Source of the DNA: Elizabethkingia miricola
Lineage (GTDB): Bacteria > Bacteroidota > Bacteroidia > Flavobacteriales > Weeksellaceae
Assembly (NCBI RefSeq): GCF_001675285.1
Contig: NZ_LSGQ01000003.1
Coordinates: 310,001-374,000, forward strand
Direction: 5' to 3'
Length of the DNA: 64,000 bases
This document shows, in pieces, positions 16,766 to 24,091 of the stretch. Made by a program: the position numbers and the translations under genes. Positions within the stretch are counted from its first letter, which is position 1. The number at the start of each line of letters is the position of its first letter. The notes beneath the pieces are model-generated. The model was not told where the DNA came from. It searched no databases and saw only the letters and a program-made list of their open reading frames with translations.

Positions 16766-17743
16766 ATGAGCAATAGACCCATTTCTGATTTTATAGAAAA
16801 ATATTATTTACACTTTAATGCAGCAGCTTTAGTAGATGCTTCTAAAGGTTATGTTGCCCACCTTAAAGATGGCGGGAAAATGATGATTACTTTAGCAGGT
16901 GCAATGTCTACTGCTGAGTTAGGTAAAATTTTAGCAGAAATGATCCGTCAGGATAAAGTAGCTATTATTTCTTGTACAGGGGCTAACCTTGAAGAAGACT
17001 TAATGAATCTGGTAGCACACTCTCACTACGAAAGAGTTCCTCACTACCGTGATCTTACTCCACAGGAAGAATGGGATCTTTTAGAAAGAGGCCTTAACCG
17101 TGTAACAGATACTTGTATTCCTGAAGAAGAAGCTTTCAGAAGATTACAAAAACATATTCACGAGATTTGGAAAGATGCAGAAGATAAAGGAGAGAGATAT
17201 TTCCCGCATGAATATATGTACAAAATGCTTCTTTCAGGTGTATTAGAGCAATACTATGAAATTCCTAAAGAAAATTCATGGATGCTTGCTGCAGCTGAGA
17301 AAAACTTACCGATCGTAGTACCAGGATGGGAAGATTCTACAATGGGTAACATCTTTGCATCTTACTGCATTAAAGGAGAATTAAAAGCTTCTACAATGAA
17401 GTCTGGTATCGAATATATGACTTACTTAGCAGACTGGTACAAAGGTAACAGCAGTGGGAAAGGTGTTGGTTTCTTCCAGATTGGTGGAGGTATCGCAGGA
17501 GATTTCCCTATTTGTGTAGTTCCGATGATGTACCAGGATCTTGAAATGCACGATGTACCTTTCTGGTCTTATTTCTGCCAGATTTCTGATTCAACAACAT
17601 CTTATGGTTCTTATTCCGGAGCTGTTCCGAATGAGAAAATTACATGGGGTAAATTAGATATCCACACTCCTAAATTTATTGTGGAAAGTGATGCTACAAT
17701 CTGTGCTCCACTAATGTTTACTTACATTCTTGAGAATTCTTAA
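16766..17743 (+). CDS. deoxyhypusine synthase family protein
   Basis: A 325-residue cytoplasmic homologue of eukaryotic/archaeal deoxyhypusine synthase. That enzyme transfers the aminobutyl group of spermidine, NAD-dependently, onto a Lys of (a)IF5A. The C-terminal 'EKITWGKLDIHTPKF' aligns with the DHS active-site segment, with the catalytic Lys at residue 296. NAD-binding elements 'IISCTGANLEEDLMN' and 'GGGIAGDFPICVVPMM' are also family signatures. Bacteria have no eIF5A, so the bacterial enzyme presumably uses another acceptor, for example a polyamine as in homospermidine synthases derived from DHS. This is inference. The gene is monocistronic with its own promoter and terminator. Confidence 0.88.
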   Translation: MSNRPISDFIEKYYLHFNAAALVDASKGYVAHLKDGGKMMITLAGAMSTAELGKILAEMIRQDKVAIISCTGANLEEDLMNLVAHSHYERVPHYRDLTPQEEWDLLERGLNRVTDTCIPEEEAFRRLQKHIHEIWKDAEDKGERYFPHEYMYKMLLSGVLEQYYEIPKENSWMLAAAEKNLPIVVPGWEDSTMGNIFASYCIKGELKASTMKSGIEYMTYLADWYKGNSSGKGVGFFQIGGGIAGDFPICVVPMMYQDLEMHDVPFWSYFCQISDSTTSYGSYSGAVPNEKITWGKLDIHTPKFIVESDATICAPLMFTYILENS

Positions 17744-17769
17744 TAGAAACAGAATATAAATTTCTTAAT

Positions 17770-17800
17770 AAAAGGCTTATCCAATAAGCCTTTTATTTTT
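17770..17800 (+). terminator. intrinsic terminator
   Basis: AAAAGGCTTAT-CCA-ATAAGCCTTTT is an 11-bp stem followed by a T-rich tract. It overlaps the upstream edge of the acyltransferase gene. Confidence 0.9.
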
Positions 17801-17804
17801 TACA

Positions 17805-18893
17805 ATGCAGTCTCCAAACACCGTTAAATACGATGCCCTTACCGGAATGCGTGCTATTGCCGCGATTATGGTATTTGTTTATCATAACCGAAAATACTGG
17901 CGCAATGATCTGCCATGGGCAGTAATGCGATTCATCAGTGAATGGCACATTGGAGTAACTGTATTTTTTGTTCTGAGTGGTTTTCTGTTGGCTTATCGTT
18001 ATCAGGACAAACCCTTGGAAAGTAAAAAGGACTACCTAAAATACATTCTGCTAAGAATAGCCCGAATCTTTCCATTATACTGGATTTTGCTTAGCTTCTA
18101 TTTTCTGGACACGGAATATTCTAAGAATGTAGATACCTATTTTCTGCAATACTCACTACTGTATTCATTGTTTGATAAATATGTTCTTACCGGAATTGTA
18201 CAGGCCTGGTCACTCAATGTGGAATTCTTTTTCTATCTGCTCTCACCTGTGTTATTTCTTTTACTGAAGAAAAGCTGGAAGTATTGTGTCTCACTAATGT
18301 TGGGATTATTCCTTCTCAGTTGCGCTATAGGCTATGGCTTAGATTGGTACAATGCGAATCCCAAAGGTTTCTTGTACCCGCTGAACTTTATTATGAGCAA
18401 CACTTTTTTCGGAAGAAGTACAGAATTCTTTTTCGGGATGTTACTGGCTTATATGATGAAGCAGGAAAGCAAAGTAAATACATTGTTGAAACTAAAAAAT
18501 CCTACATTGTACGGAGGTCTTTTGATAATGCTGTTTACAATTGCTATTGCTTTTTTTGCCAGAAATAATTTTGTGCATGGAGTGGAACGTTGGGAAGGCA
18601 GATTAATTCATGAGCTGTTTCTTCCTGTTGCTATAGCATTATTCTTTTGGGGATTAATGTCTGAAAAAACATGGGTCTCCCGATTTTTATCCACAAAGTT
18701 TCTGGTACTCCTGGGAAATGCCTCTTTTGTTTTTTATCTTATCCACATCAGTTACTTTAATCTGAAACTTAAATCCCTACTTTATTTGCCAGATCGCAAT
18801 TTTATATTGCTATGGATTTGTTCCATCATAATTTATCTGTGGATAGAAAAACCTCTCTACAAACTGTGCAGAAATCTTATTGCTAAAATTTAG
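17805..18893 (+). CDS. acyltransferase family 3 integral membrane protein
   Basis: A 362-residue multi-pass inner-membrane protein of the OafA/NodX acyltransferase-3 family. Hydrophobic segments follow each other from about residue 15 to the C-terminus (roughly ten). The N-terminal 'YDALTGMRAIAAIMVFVYHN' carries the conserved 'R-x-x-A...H' motif, and 'VTVFFVLSGFLLAYRY' is the second family signature. Members O-acetylate polysaccharides, lipid A or peptidoglycan. The substrate cannot be deduced because no glycan cluster is adjacent. It directly follows the terminator of the upstream gene and has no recognisable partner. Confidence 0.88.
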   Translation: MQSPNTVKYDALTGMRAIAAIMVFVYHNRKYWRNDLPWAVMRFISEWHIGVTVFFVLSGFLLAYRYQDKPLESKKDYLKYILLRIARIFPLYWILLSFYFLDTEYSKNVDTYFLQYSLLYSLFDKYVLTGIVQAWSLNVEFFFYLLSPVLFLLLKKSWKYCVSLMLGLFLLSCAIGYGLDWYNANPKGFLYPLNFIMSNTFFGRSTEFFFGMLLAYMMKQESKVNTLLKLKNPTLYGGLLIMLFTIAIAFFARNNFVHGVERWEGRLIHELFLPVAIALFFWGLMSEKTWVSRFLSTKFLVLLGNASFVFYLIHISYFNLKLKSLLYLPDRNFILLWICSIIIYLWIEKPLYKLCRNLIAKI

Positions 18894-18997
18894 TTTTCCA
18901 CATTGTAACTTATATCTCCGTTTAATTTTATCTTTTTTTCAGGATAAAGAAATATACTATTGACTGTTCATCAATAACCAGTAACTTTAACTTCTGT

Positions 18998-19696
18998 ATG
19001 AAGGAAAAAGTATTAATGAACTGGAGCGGAGGAAAAGACTCTGCAATGGCACTTTATAATATACTCTGCAACAAAGACTATCGGGTTGAGGGCTTACTTA
19101 CCTCTGTTAATGCTTCTAATCAGAGAATCTCTATGCATGGTGTAAGCGGAAGTTTGTTAGTAAAACAAGCTGAAAGTATAGGCTTGCCACTCACTAAAAT
19201 TAATTTACCCGAATCCTCCGATATGACTGCCTATGAAAATATAATGGAGCAGACTTTATCCACATTTACAGAGCAAGGAATAAGAACATCTGTATTTGGT
19301 GATATTTTTCTGGAAGATTTGAGGAAATACAGGGAGAAACAATTAGAAAAAATTGGGTGGAAAGCTATTTTTCCGCTTTGGAAAAAAGATACCCGAAATC
19401 TGGTATATGAATTCTTAGAACTGGGCTTTCGTACCAGAATCTGTTGCATCAATAAACAATATCTGGATTCCGACTTTTTAGGATGTGATCTGGATGAATA
19501 TCTTATTGATAAGCTTCCTGAAAATGTAGATCCTTGTGGAGAAAACGGCGAGTTTCATACGTTTGTATATGCCGGACCTGTATTTCAGCATAACCTGAAT
19601 ATTAGAAATGGGGAGCGGGTAGAGAAATCTTATAATCACGATGGAAAGTCTTATGGATACGAGTTTTGCGATATCCTATTAGAGGATCATCAGTAG
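18998..19696 (+). CDS. Dph6-like PP-loop ATP pyrophosphatase (diphthine--ammonia ligase family)
   Basis: A 232-residue PP-loop protein. The ATP pyrophosphatase loop 'NWSGGKDSAMALY' lies at residues ~8-20, and the family's closing signature 'CGENGEFHTFVYAGPVF' near residue 180-195. In eukaryotes and archaea this family catalyses the last step of diphthamide synthesis on elongation factor 2, using ATP and ammonia. Bacteria lack diphthamide, so this protein must act on something else and its substrate is unknown. Neighbouring genes are an acyltransferase and an alkyltransferase-like protein on the same strand, with gaps of 104 and 47 bp, so co-transcription is possible but not shown. Confidence 0.85.
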   Translation: MKEKVLMNWSGGKDSAMALYNILCNKDYRVEGLLTSVNASNQRISMHGVSGSLLVKQAESIGLPLTKINLPESSDMTAYENIMEQTLSTFTEQGIRTSVFGDIFLEDLRKYREKQLEKIGWKAIFPLWKKDTRNLVYEFLELGFRTRICCINKQYLDSDFLGCDLDEYLIDKLPENVDPCGENGEFHTFVYAGPVFQHNLNIRNGERVEKSYNHDGKSYGYEFCDILLEDHQ

Positions 19697-19743
19697 GTGT
19701 ATTGTTAGTAAATATTTTTTAACTTTAGATAAACATATTCTTC

Positions 19744-20052
19744 ATGGATCAGCAGTTTAAAGATCAGGTTTTTGAAATTATCAGGATGATACCAAAAGGC
19801 AGGGTAACATCTTATGGTGCTATTGCAAAAGCTGTAGGTTACCCAAATCATTCCCGGCACGTAGGAAATGCATTGCGGCATTATGATGCAGATTTTCCGG
19901 CACACAGAGTTTGTAATTCGTCGGGTGTTATTACAGCTGAATCCTGTATTCCGGATTTTACTAAAAAGCTTGCCAAAGAGGGGGTAGATGTAAAGGGAAA
20001 TAAAATTCAGAACTTCAGAAAAATCTTTTGGGATCCGTTAAACGAAATTTAA
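19744..20052 (+). CDS. alkyltransferase-like (ATL/MGMT-family) DNA-binding protein
   Basis: A 102-residue protein with the C-terminal domain of O6-alkylguanine-DNA alkyltransferase: 'IPKGRVTSYGAIAKAVG', the helix-turn-helix with Arg finger 'SRHVGNALRH', and 'PAHRV' where the active enzyme has PCHRV. The acceptor Cys is Ala (residue 53), so it cannot accept alkyl groups. Such ATL proteins bind O6-alkylguanine and flag the lesion for nucleotide excision repair. The typical ATL residue at this place is Trp; Ala is less common. The gene ends 2 bp before the Crp-family regulator, suggesting an operon. Confidence 0.88.
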   Translation: MDQQFKDQVFEIIRMIPKGRVTSYGAIAKAVGYPNHSRHVGNALRHYDADFPAHRVCNSSGVITAESCIPDFTKKLAKEGVDVKGNKIQNFRKIFWDPLNEI

Positions 20053-20054
20053 TA

Positions 20055-20621
20055 ATGTCAGATTTTCTCAGAAAGCATATAGAAAATATTATCCGCCTAT
20101 CCGATGAGGAATATGAAGAAATTCTGGGGTTCTTTGAGCTCAGGAAATACAGAAAAAGACAATTTCTGATTCAGGAAAACCAAATGGTAAACGAATTGTT
20201 TATTGTGAAATCAGGATTGTTAAAATGTGGTATGATTGACGATTCCGGTAAAGAACAGATATTGCAATTTGCTACAGAAGACTGGTGGATTTCGGACTAC
20301 ACCGCTTTTTATAAACACCAACCTGCACGCCTGGCTGTAGATTGTATAGAAGACAGCGAGGTTTACTCTATTACCTTTGAGCGTATGAATGAGGTGTGCA
20401 GAAAGATACCTAAAGCAGAACATTTTTTCCGTGTGAAAAGTAATTTGGGTTATTGTGCATTGCAGGACAGGGTTTTGGCTCTTATGACTAAAACAGCAAA
20501 AGAACGATATGAGGATTTTATTCATCAGTATTCAGAATGGGGAAACAGAATACCCAAGCAGCTTATTGCCAGCTATCTCGGTGTGTCCAGGGAGACTCTA
20601 AGCCGGCTTTATAGTTCCTGA
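20055..20621 (+). CDS. Crp/Fnr family transcriptional regulator
   Basis: I chose the ATG at 20055 (2 bp after the upstream stop) rather than the in-frame ATG at 20028, which lies inside the previous gene. The 188-residue protein has an N-terminal cyclic-nucleotide-binding-type beta-barrel ('KYRKRQFLIQENQMVNELFI', 'LKCGMIDDSGKEQILQFATE'). A dimerisation helix and a C-terminal winged helix with recognition helix 'GVSRETLSRLYSS' follow. The Arg-Glu...Arg residues (SRETxxR) equal those by which E. coli CRP reads TGTGA. No Cys cluster for an iron-sulphur centre is present, so it is not FNR itself. A matching palindrome lies 3 bp downstream of its stop. Confidence 0.85.
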   Translation: MSDFLRKHIENIIRLSDEEYEEILGFFELRKYRKRQFLIQENQMVNELFIVKSGLLKCGMIDDSGKEQILQFATEDWWISDYTAFYKHQPARLAVDCIEDSEVYSITFERMNEVCRKIPKAEHFFRVKSNLGYCALQDRVLALMTKTAKERYEDFIHQYSEWGNRIPKQLIASYLGVSRETLSRLYSS

Positions 20622-20623
20622 AA

Positions 20624-20639
20624 TGTGACTTAGATCACA
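20624..20639 (+). promoter_or_regulatory. CRP-type operator TGTGA-N6-TCACA
   Basis: TGTGACTTAGATCACA is a perfect 5-bp inverted repeat with a 6-bp spacer, identical to the E. coli CRP consensus halves. It sits between the Crp-family gene and the DJ-1/PfpI gene, ~104 bp before the latter's ATG. A weak -7 element GAACTTTG (20684-20691) would place the site about 60-65 bp upstream of transcription start, a typical activator position. Confidence 0.6.
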
Positions 20640-20727
20640 ACTTTTTTTTGAGGTATGTCCTGTGATAATTTTTAGCGCTAACCGAACTTTGTGTCAGTAA
20701 ATATTAATAATACAAAAGCAAAATATT

Positions 20728-21417
20728 ATGGAACAGAAAAAAGCATTAATCGTTGTGACAAGTGTAGAGAAATATCCTAATATGGAAAGAGCTACAGGTC
20801 TGTGGCTGGGAGAAGCTGTACATTTTTATGATAAAATGGTAAACGCCGGAAAGGATGTTGATTTTGTAAGTCCCAGAGGAGGTTATACGCCTTTGGATCC
20901 TGTAAGTATTCAGCAGTTTGTACAGCCTGTGGACTGGAAATATTACGCTGATGAAACTTTTAGAAATAGACTGGCAGATACTTTGAAACCTGAAGAAGTA
21001 AATGCTTCTGATTATGACGTTATTTATTATGCCGGTGGACATGGAGTTGTATGGGACTTTCCTGAAGATAAAAGATTGCAAAATATTGCAAGAAAAATTT
21101 ATGAAAATCAGGGAATTATATCCTCTGTATGTCACGGGGCAGTAGGGTTGTTTAATATTACACTTTCCGACGGCTCTTTATTAATTAAAGATAAAACCGT
21201 TACAGGATTCAGTAATTCCGAGGAGATAGCGGCTGAGTTGGCAGATCATATGCCATATCTTACAGAAGATGTGCTGAAAAGCAAAGGTGCAAATTATGTA
21301 AAAGCTGAGCAGGATTTTACACCGTTTGCTGTGACAGATGGCAGATTGGTAACTGGTCAGAATCCACAATCTGGGGGAGCTGTAGGAGATCAGGTATTAG
21401 AAATTCTAAATCAATAA
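20728..21417 (+). CDS. DJ-1/PfpI family protein (Hsp31-like glyoxalase/chaperone type)
   Basis: A 229-residue class I glutamine-amidotransferase-like protein. The nucleophile elbow 'GIISSVCHGAVGLFN' has Cys at about residue 135, followed by the His of the C-H pair. 'VIYYAGGHGVVWDFPE' provides the conserved Gly-Gly-His loop. The size and the 'FVSPRGGYTPLDP' segment match the Hsp31/HchA-like branch, whose members detoxify methylglyoxal or act as chaperones. It is transcribed downstream of the CRP-type site and the Crp-family gene, so its expression is probably controlled by that regulator. The exact activity is unproven. Confidence 0.85.
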   Translation: MEQKKALIVVTSVEKYPNMERATGLWLGEAVHFYDKMVNAGKDVDFVSPRGGYTPLDPVSIQQFVQPVDWKYYADETFRNRLADTLKPEEVNASDYDVIYYAGGHGVVWDFPEDKRLQNIARKIYENQGIISSVCHGAVGLFNITLSDGSLLIKDKTVTGFSNSEEIAAELADHMPYLTEDVLKSKGANYVKAEQDFTPFAVTDGRLVTGQNPQSGGAVGDQVLEILNQ

Positions 21418-21492
21418 GAATACTTAATATAGAAGAATTTAAAAGTCTGTTTAAATTTTGATTCAAAATAATATTAGACTTTGATAGTTTAG

Positions 21493-21600
21493 TTCGTCAA
21501 GCTCTCTATAAACTGACTCACTATAGACTTAACTCAGTTTGACACTCCTAAAAGGAAGATATTTTGAACGAGCAATGTCACTCTGAGTCTGTCGAAGAGT
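21493..21600. repeat. degenerate inverted pair of a Bacteroidota intergenic repeat
   Basis: GTCACTCTGAGTCTGTCGAAG (21577-21597) is a variant of the common intergenic word GTCAnnCTGAGCTTGTCGAAG. A decayed reverse copy, TTCGTCAAGCTC...CTGAC, lies at 21493-21517. Together they could fold into a long imperfect hairpin in the 270-bp gap before the convergent HxlR gene. No gene was seen in the gap. Confidence 0.4.
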
Positions 21601-21627
21601 ATTAGTAATAAAATTTAAACAAGTTCT

Positions 21628-21669
21628 AAAAGCCTTGCCAGAATTCTAAACCCTGGCAAGGCTTTTTTA
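21628..21669. terminator. bidirectional terminator between the DJ-1 and HxlR genes
   Basis: AAAAGCCTTGCCAG and CTGGCAAGGCTTTT form a 14-bp stem with an 11-nt loop, followed by T residues. The flanking genes are convergent. Confidence 0.9.
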
Positions 21670-21687
21670 TAGTGTATAACTAAAAAT

Positions 21688-22026
21688 CTAACTCCGGGCT
21701 TTCTCCATTTCTTTTTTACCCCATTTCTTTAAGTAAGTAATAAAAGGAATAAGCTCAGCACCCGTTTCGGTCAGGTAATATTCAACTTTTGGAGGTACTT
21801 CCTGATAAACCTTTCTATGTAGCAAATTATCATCTTCCAATTCACGCAGCGTTTGAGTAAGCATTTTTGGGGTAATATCGCTTAATGTCTTCCGTAATTC
21901 TCCATAGCGCATAATGTTCTCTAGGTGTAAATGCCATAATATTCTGCCCTTATATTTTCCGCCTATTCGCTTAAAAGCATAGTCCACCGGACAGGATACT
22001 TCATTGATATATTTGTTGTTTTTCAT
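21688..22026 (-). CDS. HxlR family winged-helix regulator, probable redox/quinone sensor
   Basis: A 112-residue DNA-binding protein. The HxlR signature is complete: 'CPVDYAFKRIGGKYKGRILW' at the N-terminus, 'RYGELRKTLSDITPKMLTQTLREL' as the HTH, and 'VPPKVEYYLTETGAELIPFI' as the wing. A single Cys at residue 12 precedes Pro, as in the YodB/HypR/QorR subgroup, in which this Cys senses quinones, diamide or hypochlorite. The gene is divergent from a zinc-free quinone-oxidoreductase-type gene, the usual target of such regulators. I infer repression of that gene, released by electrophile stress. Confidence 0.88.
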   Translation of the reverse strand: MKNNKYINEVSCPVDYAFKRIGGKYKGRILWHLHLENIMRYGELRKTLSDITPKMLTQTLRELEDDNLLHRKVYQEVPPKVEYYLTETGAELIPFITYLKKWGKKEMEKARS

Positions 22027-22044
22027 TTTTATTAAAATTTAATT

Positions 22045-22132
22045 TACTGATAATCAGTATTAGTATATTTTTGGTATGTAGAGTACTAAAAAGTGCATAC
22101 TTGACATAAAGGTACTAAATATTCTACATTTG
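22045..22132 (+). promoter_or_regulatory. divergent control region with candidate HxlR operators and oxidoreductase promoter
   Basis: The palindrome TACTGA-TAA-TCAGTA (22045-22059) and a GTATG...CATAC pair (about 22074-22099) resemble the TACT/AGTA and GTAT/ATAC halves bound by HxlR-type repressors. TTG (22101-22103) and TACATTTG (22125-22132, exact -7) with 21-bp spacing form the promoter for the oxidoreductase gene. The word GTACTAAA also occurs twice (22083 and 22112). Confidence 0.5.
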
Positions 22133-22159
22133 CTTCATAATATTTAAAATAAAACTCAG

Positions 22160-23107
22160 ATGAAAGCAATTTTTTTAAATGAAGCAGGCGGAGTGGAAAA
22201 CCTGCAATTAACTGAAATAGAAATTCCTGCTATTAAAAACGATGAGGTGCTGGTAAAAGTGGCATCTATTAGTATAAACCCTGTTGATGTAAAGGCAAGA
22301 CGCAACGATGGTGTCCTAAGTTGGCTATTTGCAGAAGAGCGACCTGTTATTTTGGGTTGGGATATTTCCGGTGAAGTAACGGAAGTTGGCAAAAATGTAA
22401 AAGATTTTAAATCCGGAGATAAGGTATTCGGAATGGTTAACTTCTTTGGAAACGGAAAAGCTTATGCTGAATATGTGGCATCTCCGGCGAATCATTTGGC
22501 ACTTATTCCAGCAGGCGTATCTTTTCAGGAAGCCGCTGCAACAACTCTGGCAGCTTCTACTGCTTATCAGGCTCTAACAGAAATCGGTAAAGTCAAAAAG
22601 GGCGATCGTGTATTAATCCATGCGGCCTCAGGAGGTGTTGGCCATTATGCAGTACAAATAGCAAAATACTTAGGTGCTTATGCTATCGGGACTTCTTCTG
22701 CTAAAAACAGAGATTTTGTATTGTCTTTGGGAGTAGATGAACATATTGACTATACAAAAGGGGATATCGAAGATTTAGTTAAAGATATTGATGTTGTATT
22801 GGATGGTATTGCTGGTGAAACTTTATTAAAATCATTGGATGTAGTGAAAGATAACGGAATTGTGATAACATTACCTTCCGGAGATATTCAGGATGAAGCA
22901 TTGGAAAAAGCTGCACAAAAAAATGTCGATTTACAGTTCTATTTAGTGTCTTCAAAAAAAGAAACCATACAAACTATAGCTCATTTACTAGAAACTAAAG
23001 CATTAAAGCCTCATATTCATCAGGAATTTAGCTTTTCAGAAATGGGGAAAGCTCATACAGAAGTAGAAACCGGAAGGGTAGTAGGTAAGGTAATTGTGAA
23101 TGTTTAA
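22160..23107 (+). CDS. NADP-dependent quinone oxidoreductase-like MDR protein
   Basis: A 315-residue medium-chain dehydrogenase/reductase of the zinc-independent quinone oxidoreductase (QOR) group. A GroES-like N-domain contains 'VKVASISINPVDVKARRNDG' and 'PVILGWDISGEVTEVGKNV'. The Rossmann nucleotide-binding motif is 'VLIHAASGGVGHYAVQIAKYLGA' with AASGGVG near residue 160. The zinc-binding Cys/His residues of alcohol dehydrogenases are absent. It likely reduces quinones or enones with NADPH in the cytoplasm. The divergent HxlR gene and operator-like palindromes suggest inducible detoxification. Confidence 0.88.
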   Translation: MKAIFLNEAGGVENLQLTEIEIPAIKNDEVLVKVASISINPVDVKARRNDGVLSWLFAEERPVILGWDISGEVTEVGKNVKDFKSGDKVFGMVNFFGNGKAYAEYVASPANHLALIPAGVSFQEAAATTLAASTAYQALTEIGKVKKGDRVLIHAASGGVGHYAVQIAKYLGAYAIGTSSAKNRDFVLSLGVDEHIDYTKGDIEDLVKDIDVVLDGIAGETLLKSLDVVKDNGIVITLPSGDIQDEALEKAAQKNVDLQFYLVSSKKETIQTIAHLLETKALKPHIHQEFSFSEMGKAHTEVETGRVVGKVIVNV

Positions 23108-23193
23108 AAAAGTTTGAGTTCAGGATTTTCACCATTCGGTATTTTAAAATAACAGCTCAGCGATATTATTTTTCATTTCTGGGGACGGTAGGG

Positions 23194-23201
23194 TAGCTTT
23201 G
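23194..23201 (+). promoter_or_regulatory. -7 element of the alpha/beta hydrolase gene
   Basis: TAGCTTTG matches TAnnTTTG and lies 25 bp before the ATG; no clear TTG at the right spacing. Confidence 0.45.
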
Positions 23202-23226
23202 AACCATAATTTAAAAATCAAATACT

Positions 23227-24021
23227 ATGAAAGCTATCAACATTTTATCCGCTCTTTTTTTATTCTTACTAAGTTTTGCTCATGCACAAATGGACGATAA
23301 GTTTTATCAGCCAGGGAAAAAACTTAAACCACTTGAATTTTCAAAAGTTGAATATATTGCTGTTCCGGTTGAAAAAGATACTGTTACTGCTTATATTGTG
23401 AAACCTGAGACTAAAAAGATTAAGAAAACTATTTTCTTTTTTCATGGTGCAGGGGGGAATGTAACTACTTACCAATATATTACAAAACCTTTAGTAGATG
23501 CAGGATTTCAGGTGGTGATGATAGATTTTCGCGGTTATGGAAAGTCAACTGGAAAACCTACACACCTGAATGTAGCTGCGGATGGCCAGATGTTATTCGA
23601 TAAGTTTATCAACAGACCAGATATCAAAAACACTAAAGTTTATATCTATGGCGCTTCTTTAGGATCACAGATTGCAACGCATCTGGCAAAAGATAATGTG
23701 GATAAAATTTCAGGTTTAATTTTGGACTGTCCCATGGCTTCGTTTACTGATATAGCAGCGTTCTATGCGCCTCAGTATAAAGAAATGATCCTGAAAGGTA
23801 TGGTTTCTCCTTATTCAGCAAAGGAAGATATAAAAGGACTTGGGAAGCTTCCTAAAATAGTTATCCACAGTAAAGAGGATAAAGAAGTTCCTTATGAGCA
23901 GGGCAAATTAGTTTTCGACAATGCTCCGGAGCCAAAACAATTTATTGAATCTACGGGAGCGCATTTAGGCGGTATGCAAAATAATTCTGCTGAAATCCTG
24001 AAAGCAATCCTGAGCCTTTAA
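23227..24021 (+). CDS. secreted alpha/beta hydrolase
   Basis: A 264-residue protein with a signal peptide (MKAINILSALFLFLLSFAHAQ). The alpha/beta-hydrolase fold has the oxyanion loop 'FFFHGAGGNVTTY' and 'IDFRGYGKSTGKPTH'. The nucleophile elbow is 'YIYGASLGSQIA' (GASLG, catalytic Ser near residue 143). An acid candidate is Asp in 'HSKEDKEVPYEQG', and a His candidate lies in 'STGAHLGGM'. It belongs with the FAM108/BEM46-like serine hydrolases. The substrate (ester, lipid or peptide) is unknown. It stands alone with its own promoter and a downstream hairpin. Confidence 0.85.
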   Translation: MKAINILSALFLFLLSFAHAQMDDKFYQPGKKLKPLEFSKVEYIAVPVEKDTVTAYIVKPETKKIKKTIFFFHGAGGNVTTYQYITKPLVDAGFQVVMIDFRGYGKSTGKPTHLNVAADGQMLFDKFINRPDIKNTKVYIYGASLGSQIATHLAKDNVDKISGLILDCPMASFTDIAAFYAPQYKEMILKGMVSPYSAKEDIKGLGKLPKIVIHSKEDKEVPYEQGKLVFDNAPEPKQFIESTGAHLGGMQNNSAEILKAILSL

Positions 24022-24030
24022 TTAAAATAA

Positions 24031-24065
24031 AAACCTCATAGAATCTGAAATGCCCTATGAGGTTT
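24031..24065. terminator. bidirectional terminator between the hydrolase gene and htpG
   Basis: AAACCTCATAG (24031-24041) and CTATGAGGTTT (24055-24065) form an 11-bp stem between convergent genes. Confidence 0.8.
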
Positions 24066-24091
24066 CTCATTGAATATATATGAAAAAAAGA

